From the NCBI GenBank assembly GCA_016081115.2, contig JABTTQ020003446.1:62001-126000 (forward strand): 64,000 nt of DNA, given 5' to 3'. The first letter of the stretch is position 1, and the number at the start of each line of letters is the position of its first letter. Of the stretch, positions 45,666 through 58,090 are shown in pieces. Origin of the DNA: Rehmannia glutinosa (lineage: Eukaryota; Streptophyta; Magnoliopsida; Lamiales; Orobanchaceae). Both the position numbers and the translations under genes were made by a program. The notes under the pieces are model-generated. The model saw only the letters and a program-made list of their open reading frames with translations, was not told the DNA's origin and searched no databases.

Positions 45666-46400
45666 CGAAATACCAAAAATTTCTGCAAAATCTCAACAAA
45701 GAATCTTGCACAAGAGCATAGTAATATCGAATGATAGAGACACTATAGCAAGTAACACATACTATGCTTAAAGAAAATCATCAAGAATATACTACACCAT
45801 GTAAGTTCAAATAAGCTTATAGAAAGCTATTAATGGTCTCTTTTGAAATTTGAAAATCCGATAGCATATAGTAGAGACCTCATTTAAAAGAAGTATTTGA
45901 ACAAGAGTTGACAAAGCAAATATGTGCAATCAAATATCGAATAGTGCCTTTCAAAGAATCTAAACATCCTCTTAATGCCATTTGTATGAAATACTATGTA
46001 AAACAAGCACATAGGCACATGACAATACATATATCGAGTCTATAAAAGTAAGAATAACACAAGTAAACGTACCTCGATAATTAATGCCTTTCTTGACAAA
46101 TAATGATGTAAATGGCCATTTGTGAAAATATGTAAATCCTACACAATTCTTAAAATAAATCTAGCACAAATCATAATGATAAAAGTGTAGGCTAAGAGAT
46201 ATCACAAGTAAGCTCATGCCATAAAAATCCATAAGATATGATAACACACTTTAGTCTACAAAAATGCACAAGAGTTTTAAAAACATCATATAAGGTCTTC
46301 TTTTTCAAAAATATTTTAAAAGCACAAATATATATTGAAGACCTTAAACAAAATACTTGAAAACTCATTTTGCAATTAAGACACAAATAAAAGCATGCAT
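45666..46400. other. Sirevirus-2 decayed pol region
   Basis: No protease or integrase motif is recognisable. The distance between gag and reverse transcriptase is about 0.9 kb, where an intact Sirevirus has more than 2 kb. So internal deletion has occurred in addition to decay. Confidence 0.5.
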
Positions 46401-46422
46401 AATAACAAAATAAAATGCATAT

Positions 46423-47885
46423 TTAACTAGGGAGATACGGGTTACCAATTACGCCATTTTCATGGGTTGTGCCGTTCCCATTGTTGATGGTATCTTCCCT
46501 TTTGAAAATCTTCTTGTTGATGATAGTTTCTCCAATTGCTCCATTTCCAAGTATTGTGGCCTTCTCATTTTTGAAAATGTCTTTCTCTTGGAAAATCATC
46601 TTGTTGTTTTTGCCATTTCCAAGGATTGTGTTCTTCCCATTTTTGATTATATCCTCTTCTTGGAAATTGGCTTTGTTGAAAATGTTTTCTCCTTTGATCA
46701 AATGAAATGGTCATTTGATGTTTTCTTGGCGGTATGAATTTTCTTCGATTATTATTTTGTTGGGTACCTAATATGACATTATTTTGTGGTACCCTCAAGT
46801 GTTTGGGTCCTTTGGAATTAGCTTTGAGACGTTTAGGTCTCCAATAATATTTAGAACTATTTCTAGCCCGACAAGTATTAACCGTGTGACCCGTTTTACC
46901 ACAATAAAAGCAAGTAGTAATTTTAAGAGCATAATGACCAACATGCATAGGGACTTGATTTCTTTTCACATAATTAACAACACTAGGCTTATGATCAAGT
47001 CCTTGTTTCAATTTATCACAACTATGAACATCAATAATATCGGTCGTTTTAACGGTACTTAAGTTGGATTTTGATAAATCATTTTTCATGCAATTAATAT
47101 CCTCAACAAGAGTACTATTTTCTTTTTCAAGGTTTCTAACCTTGTCAAGTGTGGTGGTGTGATCACATGAAAGTGATTCATAAGAGGAAAATAAATTATC
47201 CTTATCAATTTTCAAAATATTGAATTCCTTTTTCAAATTTTTGTATTTAACAAGTAAGCTTTGGAATTCATTTTGAAGTTCATCAAAATCATTTAGCAAA
47301 TCACTATAATCATTTTGTAATTCATTATCATAAGAAGTGGAGGGTTTTGAACTTACCTCATTTTCTTCTTCGAAGCCCATAAGACATCGTTCGTTTTTTC
47401 ATCGACATCGGAAGTTGTAGGAAGCTCATCCCATGTTGGGTTTGTATCCATTTGAGAAGTAGATGCTTTTGAGTGGCTCCTTTCATTTGCATATACTTCT
47501 TCTAATTTTCTCCATACTTCATGTGCCAATTTAATTCCTACAATATGATCATATTCCAAAATGGTAAGTGAACAATACAAAATATTAAGAGCTTTACCAT
47601 TTAAGGAGATGATTTTCTTTTCTTCATCATTGAGCTCTTTGAGGCCTTTGTGTGGTGTGTCCATCATTGGAATGGATTCTTCATTTACGACCGTGTTCCA
47701 AATATATGGATTCTTCATTTACGACCGTGTTCCAAATATCGAACTCGAAACCTTGTAGATAGCATTCCATTCTTTCTTTCCAAAATGTAAAATTTTTGGA
47801 ATCGATTAGTGGTGGCTTGGTGGTGGAGGCGCCGGTAAGGTAGACTTCGTTCGTAGCCGATGATCGTTCCTCTTTACTCGCGATG
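46423..47885 (-). pseudogene. Sirevirus-2 gag
   Basis: Nucleocapsid precursor. From the N-terminus the minus strand shows TTKPPLIDSKNFTFWKERME (about 47770-47830), the standard Sirevirus gag opening. ISLNGKALNILYCSLTILEY follows near 47580. A 271-codon open stretch from 47380 to 46565 holds a coiled-coil run (LLNDFDELQNEFQSLLVKYK) and a canonical CCHC zinc knuckle CFYCGKTGHTVNTC near 46880, then a basic Gln/Arg-rich tail. The likely start codon near 47886 reads ATC instead of ATG. A duplicated 30-odd-base segment at about 47677-47740 repeats the coding of IWNTVVNEES. Frames change near 47370 and 47700. Confidence 0.85.
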
Positions 47886-47909
47886 TGGAACGAGCTTGCC
47901 AAAGAGTTT

Positions 47910-47922
47910 GGCTCTGATACCA
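47910..47922 (-). other. Sirevirus-2 primer-binding site (tRNA-Met)
   Basis: The reverse strand reads TGGTATCAGAGCC, two bases inside the 5' LTR. This is the standard Copia initiator tRNA-Met site. Confidence 0.9.
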
Positions 47923-47924
47923 CT

Positions 47925-49355
47925 TGTAAGTCCAAGCGGCTACGATAATCTAGAGGGGGTGAATAGATTATCTCCATCTTTTCGATTATGCCCTCTTTTT
48001 CGAATCAATTACGCCAAGATAATAATAAAGGTGCAGAATGTAAACAACACGCGTCGATTTAAAGAGGTTCAACCCACCTAGGGCCTAATCCTCTACCACC
48101 CCAGTATCTCCGGGATGGATTTCAAAAAGAAAAAAGATTTTATTAATTACCAAAATTAATACAACACCTTACAACATCACCTTGAAGAGCACCACACTCT
48201 TCTACAACACCACATTTGAGATTACCACAATCTCTCTTGAAGATTACCACAATCTCCAACGGCACCTTGTGAAGATTACCACAATCTTCAACCTTGAAGA
48301 ACACCAAATTCTTCAATACCTCAAGAGCACCACACTCTTGAAACACCTATCACCTAGATCACCCAGTGTATTCTTTCCACAAGAATACTCACAAGGATGT
48401 ATTGTGTTGAATGATGACAAAAATCAAGATTACAACTCAATAATGAATATTACAATTTGAGTGCAAGTGTAATCAAGAAATAAAGTCTAGACCTCAAGAT
48501 GTGAAAGTGAAATACTTAGGCTATAAATACAACAAGAGTGTTGAATATGAAAGCTTGGAAATTTGCAGATTTCTTGTTGTGGATTTGCTTGTGTTGTTCT
48601 CTCTTGTGTTTTCAATTCATCCTCTATTTATAGGAGAGTCTTCACCAACATAGGCTCCTTCTTCTTCACTTTTGTCTACAAAAAGAGGATCACAAGATGT
48701 AGAAATATTGTACAAAAATATAAAGCAAATCTTCTTTGATAGAATGTCTAATCTGCAGTACAAATTTTTTTGTCAAAAAGATTACACAGTAGTGCCAGGT
48801 TGCCCTGTATAAGATTTCGAATGTTTTGAAAAAGATAGTGCGATCCAGGTACAGGTCGTCAGGGGGGTCGATCGGTCGACGGGGGGTGCGATCGGTCGCC
48901 CTAGGGTGCGACCGGTCGGCCTCGCCCTTGACCGGTTCCCTTCCTTCTTTTTTTCACGAATTTGTTTTTGTTTCGATTCTGTTTCATTTTTCAACTCTTC
49001 AGTACTGGGTCGACCTCTTGTGCGGCGACCGATCGGCCTCAATTTGAAATGTTGTCCGATTTTTATCAAAAATAAACTTCAAGAAATACTCCAAAAAATT
49101 AGTAAAAATATTTTAAATCACTTGGGAGTATTTGGACAACATTTATAAACATTGTTTTGGTGTAAAAACCAATTTAAACAAAATCATCAAAAGTGTTGTC
49201 CATTTTTATCGAATAATAAATATTAAGAAATACTCCAAAAATTAGTAAAAACATTTTAAATCATTTAGGAGTTTTTGGACAACATTTATAAACATTGTTT
49301 TGGTATAAAAACTCATTATAATCATCAAAATCTTGATAAAAACATTTATGTAACA
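47925..49355 (-). repeat. Sirevirus-2 5' LTR
   Basis: The plus strand runs from tgtaagtccaagcggctacg to catttatgtaaca. Partner of 41754-43174, with a TATA box at 48623-48633. Confidence 0.95.
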
Positions 49356-52300
49356 ATATTTTTGCTAATTCGACCTCCACATCTCCTTCATCCTTAGTGC
49401 CAGACTCCAGATGAGGTAAACAGAAATCTACAACTAAATAGATGAATATTTAAAAGTTGAATGCCCTATCTAACTTAGAAGTTAACAACTCACACCATCA
49501 CAATTCAAATAAAATAATAATTAATTAAAGCATATAAAAATATAATCTAAAATTTTACATAATGTTGAAATAACTATGTTGTTGAAGGTATATAAGTATA
49601 AAATTGATTAATTGCTAATTTCGCAAATTGATTCAAACACGAAAAATATTTGAATTTTAATATTATACTTCACTACATACAACAGTCAAAACCTTATTAA
49701 AATATAGCAGGATTCCCCTGGTTTCACATCAAAGTAAATTAATAGTTTTCATTAAGACCTTAGTTGAGATAAGGCTAGCCTTAGCTATGGAAGAGTAAAG
49801 GCACATTCCGACTAAATTAAATCTTGAGCGAGAACTGAAAAATTTTCATGACCAAATCTTGTTTTTTCACTCTTAAATATGATGAACTCTCTTGGTTACA
49901 GGGGAATTGTACTTTTTCCCCAAACCTATGGATTCGACTCAATCTTGATGTTTTTCAGAAGTAAACTTCTAATGTCTGATTTCACCATTTGTACACTGAT
50001 TCTATTTATCTCTTTCTTCATATATATTAGACAACACAGTGTAATATCCTGGATCATATGCACCCATAATATCTCCACAATAAAGAAAGAAACATAGAAG
50101 AGCAATAAAAAAAATGATAAAGAATAGGATAAAACCCAGGAAAAAACAACCCTTTTATTTCTATATTTTTATGATTAAAGAAAGAAAAAAAAAACTAATA
50201 GGTAGACCAAATCTACTGTCCAAGTGGTAAAATTACTCAATTTTATCACACAACCCACTTTAGAATTTACAATCGAAAGAGTGTTGGAGAGAAAGAGGGA
50301 AAACTTACCAGAAACTCCGATGGAATTTTGTACGCTCACAGAACAAAGAAAGACTAACGGAAAATTCGGCAACCTGATCAGACGGATTTTAGTAATTACA
50401 AAAAGAAAACGGTCTGCTTGGGTTTCCTTATGCTGGGAACATGAAGAGTTTTGCCTCTTCAGTTCACAAAAAGAAACTTATCCACCTTACATTACACATT
50501 TGTTGCCTCTCCATCCTCCTTCATAAATTACACTTTTACCCATTCAAAATGGATAGGATTTTAGCACCCGTTTAGGCTTTAAATACTTCCACACCTTTGG
50601 ACATGAACCACTTAAAGGCATCTTTTTAGATTCTTGCGAGAAATGAACTTAAGAGTTGAATGTGAAACTCATTTGATTAGGCTAGCTCACATGTAACTTT
50701 TTATTCCCCCCAAAAAAAAAAAAAAAAGTTTCCACCAAGGCTCACAATTCTTGAAATATATCCACAACGAACACCAATTAAATGGACTGGCTCCAGTATA
50801 ACAAAGCTAATATTTGTTGGACTTAACTTCAATTTGGAAACAAATGTAAATAAAGTTAATCTATGAATTTCTTAAAGTTAAAGCCACAACAATGTACATA
50901 ATCATGGTTACAAACTGTTATTTCTCCTCACCTTAGTCATGGTTCAGTCAAATGTTCACCCGATGATGGGATGGCACAAACAATCCAGGTGCTGACATAA
51001 AAAACGACCAGATTATCCATATACCTTTGAGTTGCAATATTATGAAATGACAGTAAGCATCGAACAGAAAGGTCTGAACCAAACTCAACTTTATCCAGGA
51101 TGTAGATAATCACAAAAAAAGCAGCAAAAACAGCCACCAAGAACTGTTGAAACTATTAATATTTTACAAATAGAAACAATCAAAATAATCAGTCTACATA
51201 GTTGCCCATATGATGCAGGAATGTGTACAAGTAATAATCAAAGAGAATGAAGAATCTTACAATTTGTTAGATTTTCTCTCATAAAGAATTATAAGTACCA
51301 ATCAACATCCAATTTTCCATAAAATCCCAAGTAAAGAGATACAAAACATGCACAGAGACTCGATATTCACATTTTAACAAACATCATTATTTCATTCAGT
51401 TGACAATCACAACATTATTGAATCTCCTAACAATTCCAAAAATCAGCTTGCATCATAAATACTAAAAAACTATTCGAGAAATAAATTGTTTTGTTGAATT
51501 AAAATTCTTACTCTAATTTGTGAGATAGAATCTGACGAAATCCCCTTACGAAATCGAAGAAATCCTTTGTTGTCTTATATCAGCCTGGAGAAAATGAACC
51601 TATCGAAATTCCTTTATATCAACTAAAGAATAGGAATAATGTGGAGGGCAGAGGAATAACGATCCCCACAACTCTTATCATCGCAACCTCCGGTGTTGGT
51701 CTTCTTCTATTATCTTCTTCTTTCTGAAACTGAAACAAAGAGTTCTCCTTTTTTCTGAAATCTTGTGTCGTTATTTTTTCTTTCTAAAACAACGTAGAAA
51801 AAGATTATGTCTATATCAACTAAAGAGACCCCCATTTGCAACTGAAGAGCCTTTTGAAACTGAAGAGAGGTGAATAATAAAGTCGTGTATAATTATAAAT
51901 TTATTATTAAAATTTATTAGTCCATAGGGATATTTTAGTCAATGAATATTTTGACAGAAATATTCACCTTTTTAAGATAGTAGTAGATTTAGTTACTTAT
52001 TTAAGTTTTTAATTAATTATTGACCTTAAAAATTACTATTAATTGAGCCAAGTCAAAAAAGAAAAGAAAAAGGAAAGCACCTTAATTTACCTATAAGGAA
52101 ATGTATTCTTCATAACAAGAGGAATGAATAATTTGAGTTTATATCCAAATAAGTGAAGTGGGTCAAACACAGATTCCACCAGAGTCTCATTTTCTTGGAA
52201 TGATCTTCTAATCTGGGCTTTAATTGTCCTACAAATGCTCCTGTACAGTCTTCGAAGTTGAGTGTTGCCGTTGGTTTCATTCCTCTTTGTCCCTCCCTCC
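49356..52300. other. AT-rich intergenic DNA upstream of CLPX
   Basis: No protein-coding gene recognised. It contains a poly-A run (50710-50727). At 50310-50530 the minus strand resembles a 5'-UTR exon: pyrimidine-rich, ending TTTCTG before GTAAGT near 50312. The 100-codon plus-strand frame at 50224-50526 is its complement and shows no family resemblance. Confidence 0.5.
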
Positions 52301-52328
52301 CCAATAACCGCTCTCTTGCATATAAATA
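52301..52328 (+). promoter_or_regulatory. CLPX core promoter (CCAAT and TATA)
   Basis: ccaat at 52301 and tataaata at 52321-52328. The first in-frame ATG follows 166 bp later with no earlier ATG, consistent with transcription starting about 30 bp after the TATA box. The start site is inferred. Confidence 0.55.
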
Positions 52329-52493
52329 TTAGATTAGACTGGATTGGGGGCATTTTCTACTAAAGATAAGAAACTAATCCAATATACTCACATCTCAATA
52401 TTTTTTTGCTTCAAACATATCAACAGACAGACTGCAATTTGTTTCATCGAGGACAGAGGCGCTGTGGAATTGGAATAGGATTTACAAGAATAA

Positions 52494-55400
52494 ATGTCGG
52501 GAGTTTGGAGATGGAGAAAATTAAGAGAGGCGGCATTGGAGACATCGAAGAAAGGTACAGAAGGTTGGTGGAGGTGGAACCATTCCCAGGTTCCAAAGCG
52601 AAGTTTGGTGAATTGCCTGCACGTGGGGTCTTATGTGAAGCGGAGGGAGTCCCTGATTGGGATTGGAATGCAGGAGAGATACAAGTGGGACCACGGCAGC
52701 AGCGGCGATGGGCAACAGCAGCAGCACACTACTCGGAGAATTAGGGCGGAGGCCAATTGCCCTCGTTGCTCCAAGCAAATGGATCTCCTATTCACTAACC
52801 GCTCGCACCACCTCATTCCTCCCGTCTCGCCCAATCCCAACTTCGATGTACTCGATGGCGATTCGCCTGCTCTTCCCACTATTCCTGATAATATTAGTAT
52901 CGATCATAATAGCAATAAGAAGAGCAACAACTCCTCCACCAACTATATCCATGACATCAATAATAACTCCACCAAAGACGTAGGTGTAGGTGGAGGTGGT
53001 TTCCAGGCAGTCAATCTTTGCCCCAATTGTAAGACGGCCTATTACTTCAGGCCATTAAGGATGTCTCCTCTCCAGGGAAGTTTCATTGAGATTGGCAGGG
53101 TGAAAAGCAAGAATTCTAATTCTGACAAGTTAACCGATTCTCAAGACTGTGGGAAGAGGCTCCGGCCGTCCTTCTGGGAGACCTTAAGATCATATGGCAG
53201 TGAGCCACCCGAGAACTGGCCTCCACCTCCACCGCCATCAGGAAATGGGATTGCTGTGCATACCCCACCTGGGCCACCTTTTGCACCTGGTGTTAATGTT
53301 ACTCGAGCATCAGGTCCCGGCAGAAATGGGGGCGGTGGCAATGGCACTAGTAGTAGTGTTAATAATGGAGAAAAGAACACCTGGGGTGGGTCTAATCTTG
53401 GTAAAAACTTGCCCACACCAAAGGAGATCTGCAAGGGGCTTGACAAATTTGTTATCGGCCAAGATCGTGCCAAAAAGGTTCCCCTGTTTCTTTTTTCCCT
53501 CCTTTCATCATCAATATTAATTTACCCATGGGTTTTGCATGTCACTTCATTTGCTTGTAATTTATCAACGAGAACCCCAGGCCTCATTTATACCCATATA
53601 TGAACCATTTTTTTGTATTTCCTGTTCAAGCATCAGTACCATTTTAAATTTATCAGAATAAATCATTGTAAACTGGTTGTCTAATTTTTTAAGCTATTGA
53701 TCATTCATTTGCAGTTATGCCAATGAATGCATACTCTTGATGTGGACTTGTTTACATATGCTCCGTGTGTTCACTGCAAACAGTGAATGCCTTTCACACA
53801 ATAATCTCTATTATAAGCATTTCCTCCATAAATTTATGCTCATCTACCTTTCACAGCAACCTGATTTCATATTTTGTTTACTCTTAATGTTGGCAGGTGC
53901 TTTCAGTGGCTGTGCACAACCACTACAAAAGGATTTTTCATGCCTCCTTACCAAAGGGGTTAGTGACTCATTGTCTTTCTGCTTTTTTACTTTTAGTTTT
54001 TAATTCTTTTTTTTGGTACATAGAGAAACTGAATAACAAACTTAATGCCTCTGTAAGGCAACTCTGGCCACGTCTCAAGTAAACTTGATACAAGGGAGCT
54101 CCAGTATCACTAGTTCATCCTAATAATTGGAAGCCTTGTCTTGCCTCATTGTGTGTTGAAGTCTGCCATGCATCCTCTCATCCATTAATCTGCAATCTTC
54201 AATGATGCTTCTGTAATACATTCCACTGCAAAGCGAGCATCCTCTGATTATTCTCTCTAGCTCTCATCTAAAATTAAGTCTAGCAAAATACGAGAATAAA
54301 CACTCTCAAGGAAAGGTGTGTTGATGAGACTCTATACTTTTTATTTTTTATTGTTTTGGAATCGGAATAAGAGCTAATTGATTCTTTGATTCAATGATAT
54401 GCTGTAATCCTTTTACAGTTTAAAATATAAACCGCTTAAAACATGCTTCGAACTTCAGCTTCTAACATCTTGCATTAGGTCATTGTTCCACAGTACCACA
54501 CCTTCCAAATAAGCTATGTCATCTCTAACAAGTCAACCAATAGTTGTTGGTCCGGGACTCTGGGATTTCCTTTGCCACAACAGTCTGTATTAAGTTTCAT
54601 AGTACCTGCACATGGGATGTTCCTAGAAATGAGTTTGTGAGACACAGAATGAGAATCCAGAACTTATGCATAGAAGGATTCAGCAACTTCCCTTGCAAAT
54701 TTCCAGATTCTGTAAGCTATAACAATCTGTGCATCATGATCCCATTCAAATATTTCCATGTTTCTGTCCTTCCATATAAGCGAGTCTCCCACGGAGGATT
54801 ATGTGCCTTGTGTGTGCATTGAAATTATATTTTACCATTCCTTTTAATTAAAGTTAAAACTTAAAATTGATCGCATAAGTTTATTACCTAGCACAGAATC
54901 CTGAATTATTTTTGCTCTGGGGCCTCAGAGACAATGCAAGGTAGTTTCAAAATTAGTGCCACAAATCTGACAACTTTCTGAATCAGATACCTGTCGTTTC
55001 ACTTTTTGTACATAAGTGAGGACACTAACATGTTCGACATCTTTAATTTTTATTTCTTATGGGGTTCTTGGTATCCCTGTAAGTTGATAAGTGTCTTTGG
55101 TACTGAATTTTCCCTTCACTTGAGTGGCCCACGAAGGGGTGTCGGGGAATATGGTGAATATTGTAAGGTGGACCCTAGTAATGCTTAGAGCAATGGAAGG
55201 GGCAACAAGAGCATTAAGTGCGTCATTTCCCAACCTATATGTCGCAAGTACGGAACAGGATCATCGGAAATCTGATGAAATATCTTGTTGTGAGGTTTTC
55301 TGTGGGCATTTGGATTTTAATTTGATGGTCTAATTTCTGTTTGGGATACAAGGTTAAAGGCTGAATCATCCAGATTAGATGATGACGACAATGTAGACGT

Positions 55401-55658
55401 GGAGAAGAGCAATGTGCTTTTAATGGGCCCAACTGGCTCAGGTATGATTCTATGTTCAAATCTTATACTGTAAGTGTTCTTTGGTTCAGAGTGTGCTGGC
55501 TTCTCTATATTCACTGGATGAGTGTCCTGAGGCTCACATGGCTTTCTTTATCTCAAATAAGTTAATTGTTGTAAACAGGGAAAACACTACTTGCAAAAAC
55601 TCTTGCTCGTTTTGTCAATGTTCCCTTTGTCATTGCTGATGCAACTACTTTGACGCAG
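52494..55658 (+). CDS. CLPX: mitochondrial Clp protease ATPase ClpX, first four exons (partial)
   Basis: AAA+ unfoldase that feeds proteins into the ClpP protease in the mitochondrial matrix. Exons are 52494-53477, 53897-53958, 55353-55441 and 55579-55658. They join to exactly 405 codons without a stop. The start is the first ATG after the promoter. Residues 1-40 are basic and Ser/Trp-rich, fitting a mitochondrial targeting peptide. CPRC (89-92) and CPNC (176-179) form the plant-type zinc-binding pair. A Pro/Gly/Asn-rich linker follows, then PTPKEICKGLDKFVIGQDRA (308-327), VLSVAVHNHYKRI and the Walker A GPTGSGKT (374-381), ending ADATTLTQ. Splice sites are GT-AG. Intron 1 has a weak donor (GTTCCC). 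Walker B, sensor and C-terminal domains are not in the window. The next exon (expected to start AGYVGED) is absent between 55659 and 64000. Confidence 0.93.
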
Positions 55659-55984
55659 GTAAGTGATTACTGTTTCTGTCCATCCTTATAAACCACCAAT
55701 GTGAAAGGGGTTTAATGGAACCCTACCTATTTGTGTAGTTTAGAGCTATTTATGTTAAAAAATTAGAATTCATTTATGCACTCATACTTGTGTTTGAGAA
55801 ACTGTGCATATTACATATTAATTTTTGTTTGGGGGATCACCATTTGATTAGAAAATATACATTGTTGATTAAGTTGTTTGCTCTCATTTGTCACATCATC
55901 GATATGATTGTTGGTGCTAATGCACGGCTCCAGTATTGGAATTTAAGGTTATCCAACAAACTTGCAAAGCTGAAAAATGTTGTA
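55659..55984 (+). other. CLPX intron 4, start
   Basis: Consensus donor GTAAGTG at 55659, then AT-rich intronic sequence. A 20-bp segment (ggttatccaacaaacttgca) at about 55947 recurs at about 56037 with one change. Confidence 0.6.
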
Positions 55985-56768
55985 TCAAAAGACCAAGAAA
56001 AATAACTTCTTAAAATTAAAAGACCAACAAACTTGCAGGTTATCCAACAAACCTGCAATATCGCTTAAGCTAAGAGAGAAACTTAAAATTTCTCTAAGGT
56101 CAGTCCAGGCCCTCAATTCCCCACCCATCTCTTGGTTTTTTTTGTACAACTTTTTGAAGAAGCCAATCACTTCTCCAATGAGATTCTCATTCGTTAACCC
56201 AACTCCATCATCTATTTCCAATTTTGGGATTGCATTCCTTCCTTTTCTATAACTCAATATGGAATGAAAAAATTTCGAATTAGAATCCCCTTCAGTTAGC
56301 CACTTTTTAGCTTGTGCCTCAACAAAACCTCTTTCTTAAACATCAGCTGTTCCAAAGAAATCTTGCATTGTCTTCTTTCATTAACGAGATCAAGAGACCA
56401 ATCCTCCCTGTCTTCTTTTGAATCTAAGTGATGGATTCTATTTTCCAGAGTGACGCATTTAAAATCAATATCACCATTAACTTTTTTATTCCAAAAACGT
56501 AACCTGGCCAACCATCATAATTGTCATTCTCCCACCTTTTTTTAAAAGCCTCTTTGGACTCTTTGTGTTGTAGCCAGACATTTTCAAACCTAAAAAATGA
56601 GGGACCCCATTTAACCATATCGGTGTTGAGAACAATTGGGAAGTGGTGGATAGATTTATAATCATCCTGTCGAGCATAAAAATCAATCCAATCTGCAACA
56701 CATTGGATCGACCCGCAAATTAAACCATGTAAACGTCGCATTAAGTGATGGTGGTTCACATAGTTCAA
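55985..56768 (-). pseudogene. LINE (non-LTR retrotransposon) ORF2 fragment
   Basis: The minus strand encodes pieces of the segment between endonuclease and reverse transcriptase. In order: HHFPIVLNTDMVKWGPSFFR and WENDNYDGWPGYVF (endonuclease C-terminus and linker), then RLRFWNKKVNGDID (the WNKEVFGDI-type motif), a charged helix, and finally SYRKGRNAIPKLEIDDGV with IGEVIGFFKKLYK, which leads into the polymerase domain. Frames shift between the three pieces. Both ends of the element are missing, with no poly-A or target duplication seen. It lies antisense to CLPX within or after intron 4. Confidence 0.75.
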
Positions 56769-56829
56769 GCTCTGTGATTAAAGATTCAAAACTTCTCATG
56801 CTACTTGTAGTTCTTTGGCTTCGCATTAA

Positions 56830-58090
56830 GGAGCATTAGCTCATTTATTGACTTTTGGACTAAAACTAAGACAACGGTGTTTAGCAAATAGACAAAACTG
56901 ACAATCTAAATTTGACATAGTAGAAAATTTAGGACAAAGTTTCTTTAACAGTGGAAGAGAAGGGTTACCCACTCTGCAATGTGCTTCAAAAGGGGTGGTA
57001 ACTCCAGTACACTCTATTGGTTTCGGTATTTGTGTATCAAGGATGTATAGGCCTCCAGATTCATGGCCTTACCAATGATCTTCTTCGTCATAATATTCTG
57101 AAATAAACAATAATCAGGACAAAATGAGACAACAATTGCGATCATGATTGATTTTACTGACATAAAGCAAATTAAATGATATTTGAGGTAAACTAAGAAT
57201 AGAGGACAAAGAAATTGATGATGTAGGGTTAATTGTTCCAGACCCAACAACATATGATGTTGAACCGTCAGCCAAAGTAACTGGGTTGGTAGATTTTTGT
57301 GACTGAAAGGTAGAGAAGAAATTGGAGTTACCTGTCATGTGATCTGTAGCAGCAAATCAATGATCCATTTTTGACGCGAAGGAAACAAGACACGTGGTGA
57401 TGAATGTTGAGTTAGTTGGGCATATTACTCTGCACAAATTGTAATGGACTTATCAAAAGCTTCGGTGGTGGATGCAATATGGGCAGATTAAGCTTTCTTG
57501 TATTGTAACTTCCAACAATCCCGTTTGATATGACCTGGCTTATGACAATAGTGACAAACTACTTCCTCTATCTCTTGTCTATGAGTGCCAGAATTGTCGA
57601 AAACCATGCTCTTATCACCACCACTTCTATATTGTTGTTTCCCGAACTCAGATGTGGTATTACCACTTATAAGAGCATTATTAGGCTGACAAGGTGAACC
57701 AATAGTAACTTTCTGTAACTAAAAACTCATAACAACCATCTGCTCCCGCTGAGATTGTTGTATAGTTACACATGTGCTAAAGAGAAGAAACATATTGAGT
57801 TCTTCGTATGTTTTCTTAAAATCCATGAAATAATTGGTGGGAGTCCTTTTGCCTTTATTTGCCCTGTAAATTGTTTTAGACAAATCAAAAATATGAGACA
57901 CGTTCCCTTTTTCCAGATACAAGAAATCTAAATAATTCATCAAATCTTTGACTGTCGACAATGTGTAATCTTAACCCATTTTCTCACTATCAATAGAGTT
58001 ACGTATCTGGAGAAACAGACGAGCATCCTCTCGCATCCAAGGCAATTTAGTGTCATCACTAGGAGGACCGTCTGTGAGATAACTATCCAT
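56830..58090 (-). pseudogene. Copia fragment A: gag, protease, pre-integrase
   Basis: 5' part of a Copia element on the minus strand. Gag starts at the ATG at 58090 (MDSYLTDGPPSDDTKLPWMR). Gag core fragments lie at 57719-57961 (MSTVKDLMNYLDFLYLEKGN), and an intact CCHC knuckle CHYCHKPGHIKRDC near 57520-57555. The protease-distal block VTLADGSTSYVVGSG and the pre-integrase LSLPQISFNLLYVSKI are near 57200-57310. HCRVGNPSLPLLKKLCPKF near 56970 carries the pre-integrase histidines. The fragment ends around 56830 in the integrase zinc-binding region. Several frame breaks are present. Confidence 0.8.

Larger units (their letters stand above)
41754..49355 (-). mobile_element. 7.6-kb Sirevirus with gag but decayed pol
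   Basis: Second Copia Sirevirus on the minus strand, with LTRs of 1421 and 1431 bp. The tRNA-Met primer site is perfect (47910-47922), gag is largely open, and the polypurine tract lies at 43175-43193 with three further copies upstream in element order. Protease and integrase are not recognisable, and reverse transcriptase survives only as scraps at about 45230-45660. It is therefore a deletion derivative that could only have moved with help. A hAT-type MITE is nested at 44887-45082. Confidence 0.88.

Noticed and set aside
50224..50526. 100-codon ORF upstream of CLPX
   Set aside because: It has no family resemblance, is in AT-rich intergenic DNA, and the opposite strand gives a better 5'-exon-like reading.
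52406..52744. Overlapping upstream ORF of 112 codons before CLPX
   Set aside because: The frame opens with TTG, not ATG. There is no ATG between the inferred transcription start and the CLPX ATG at 52494.
53194..53520. His-rich 108-codon ORF within CLPX exon 1
   Set aside because: It is an out-of-frame shadow of the Pro/Gly-rich linker of CLPX.
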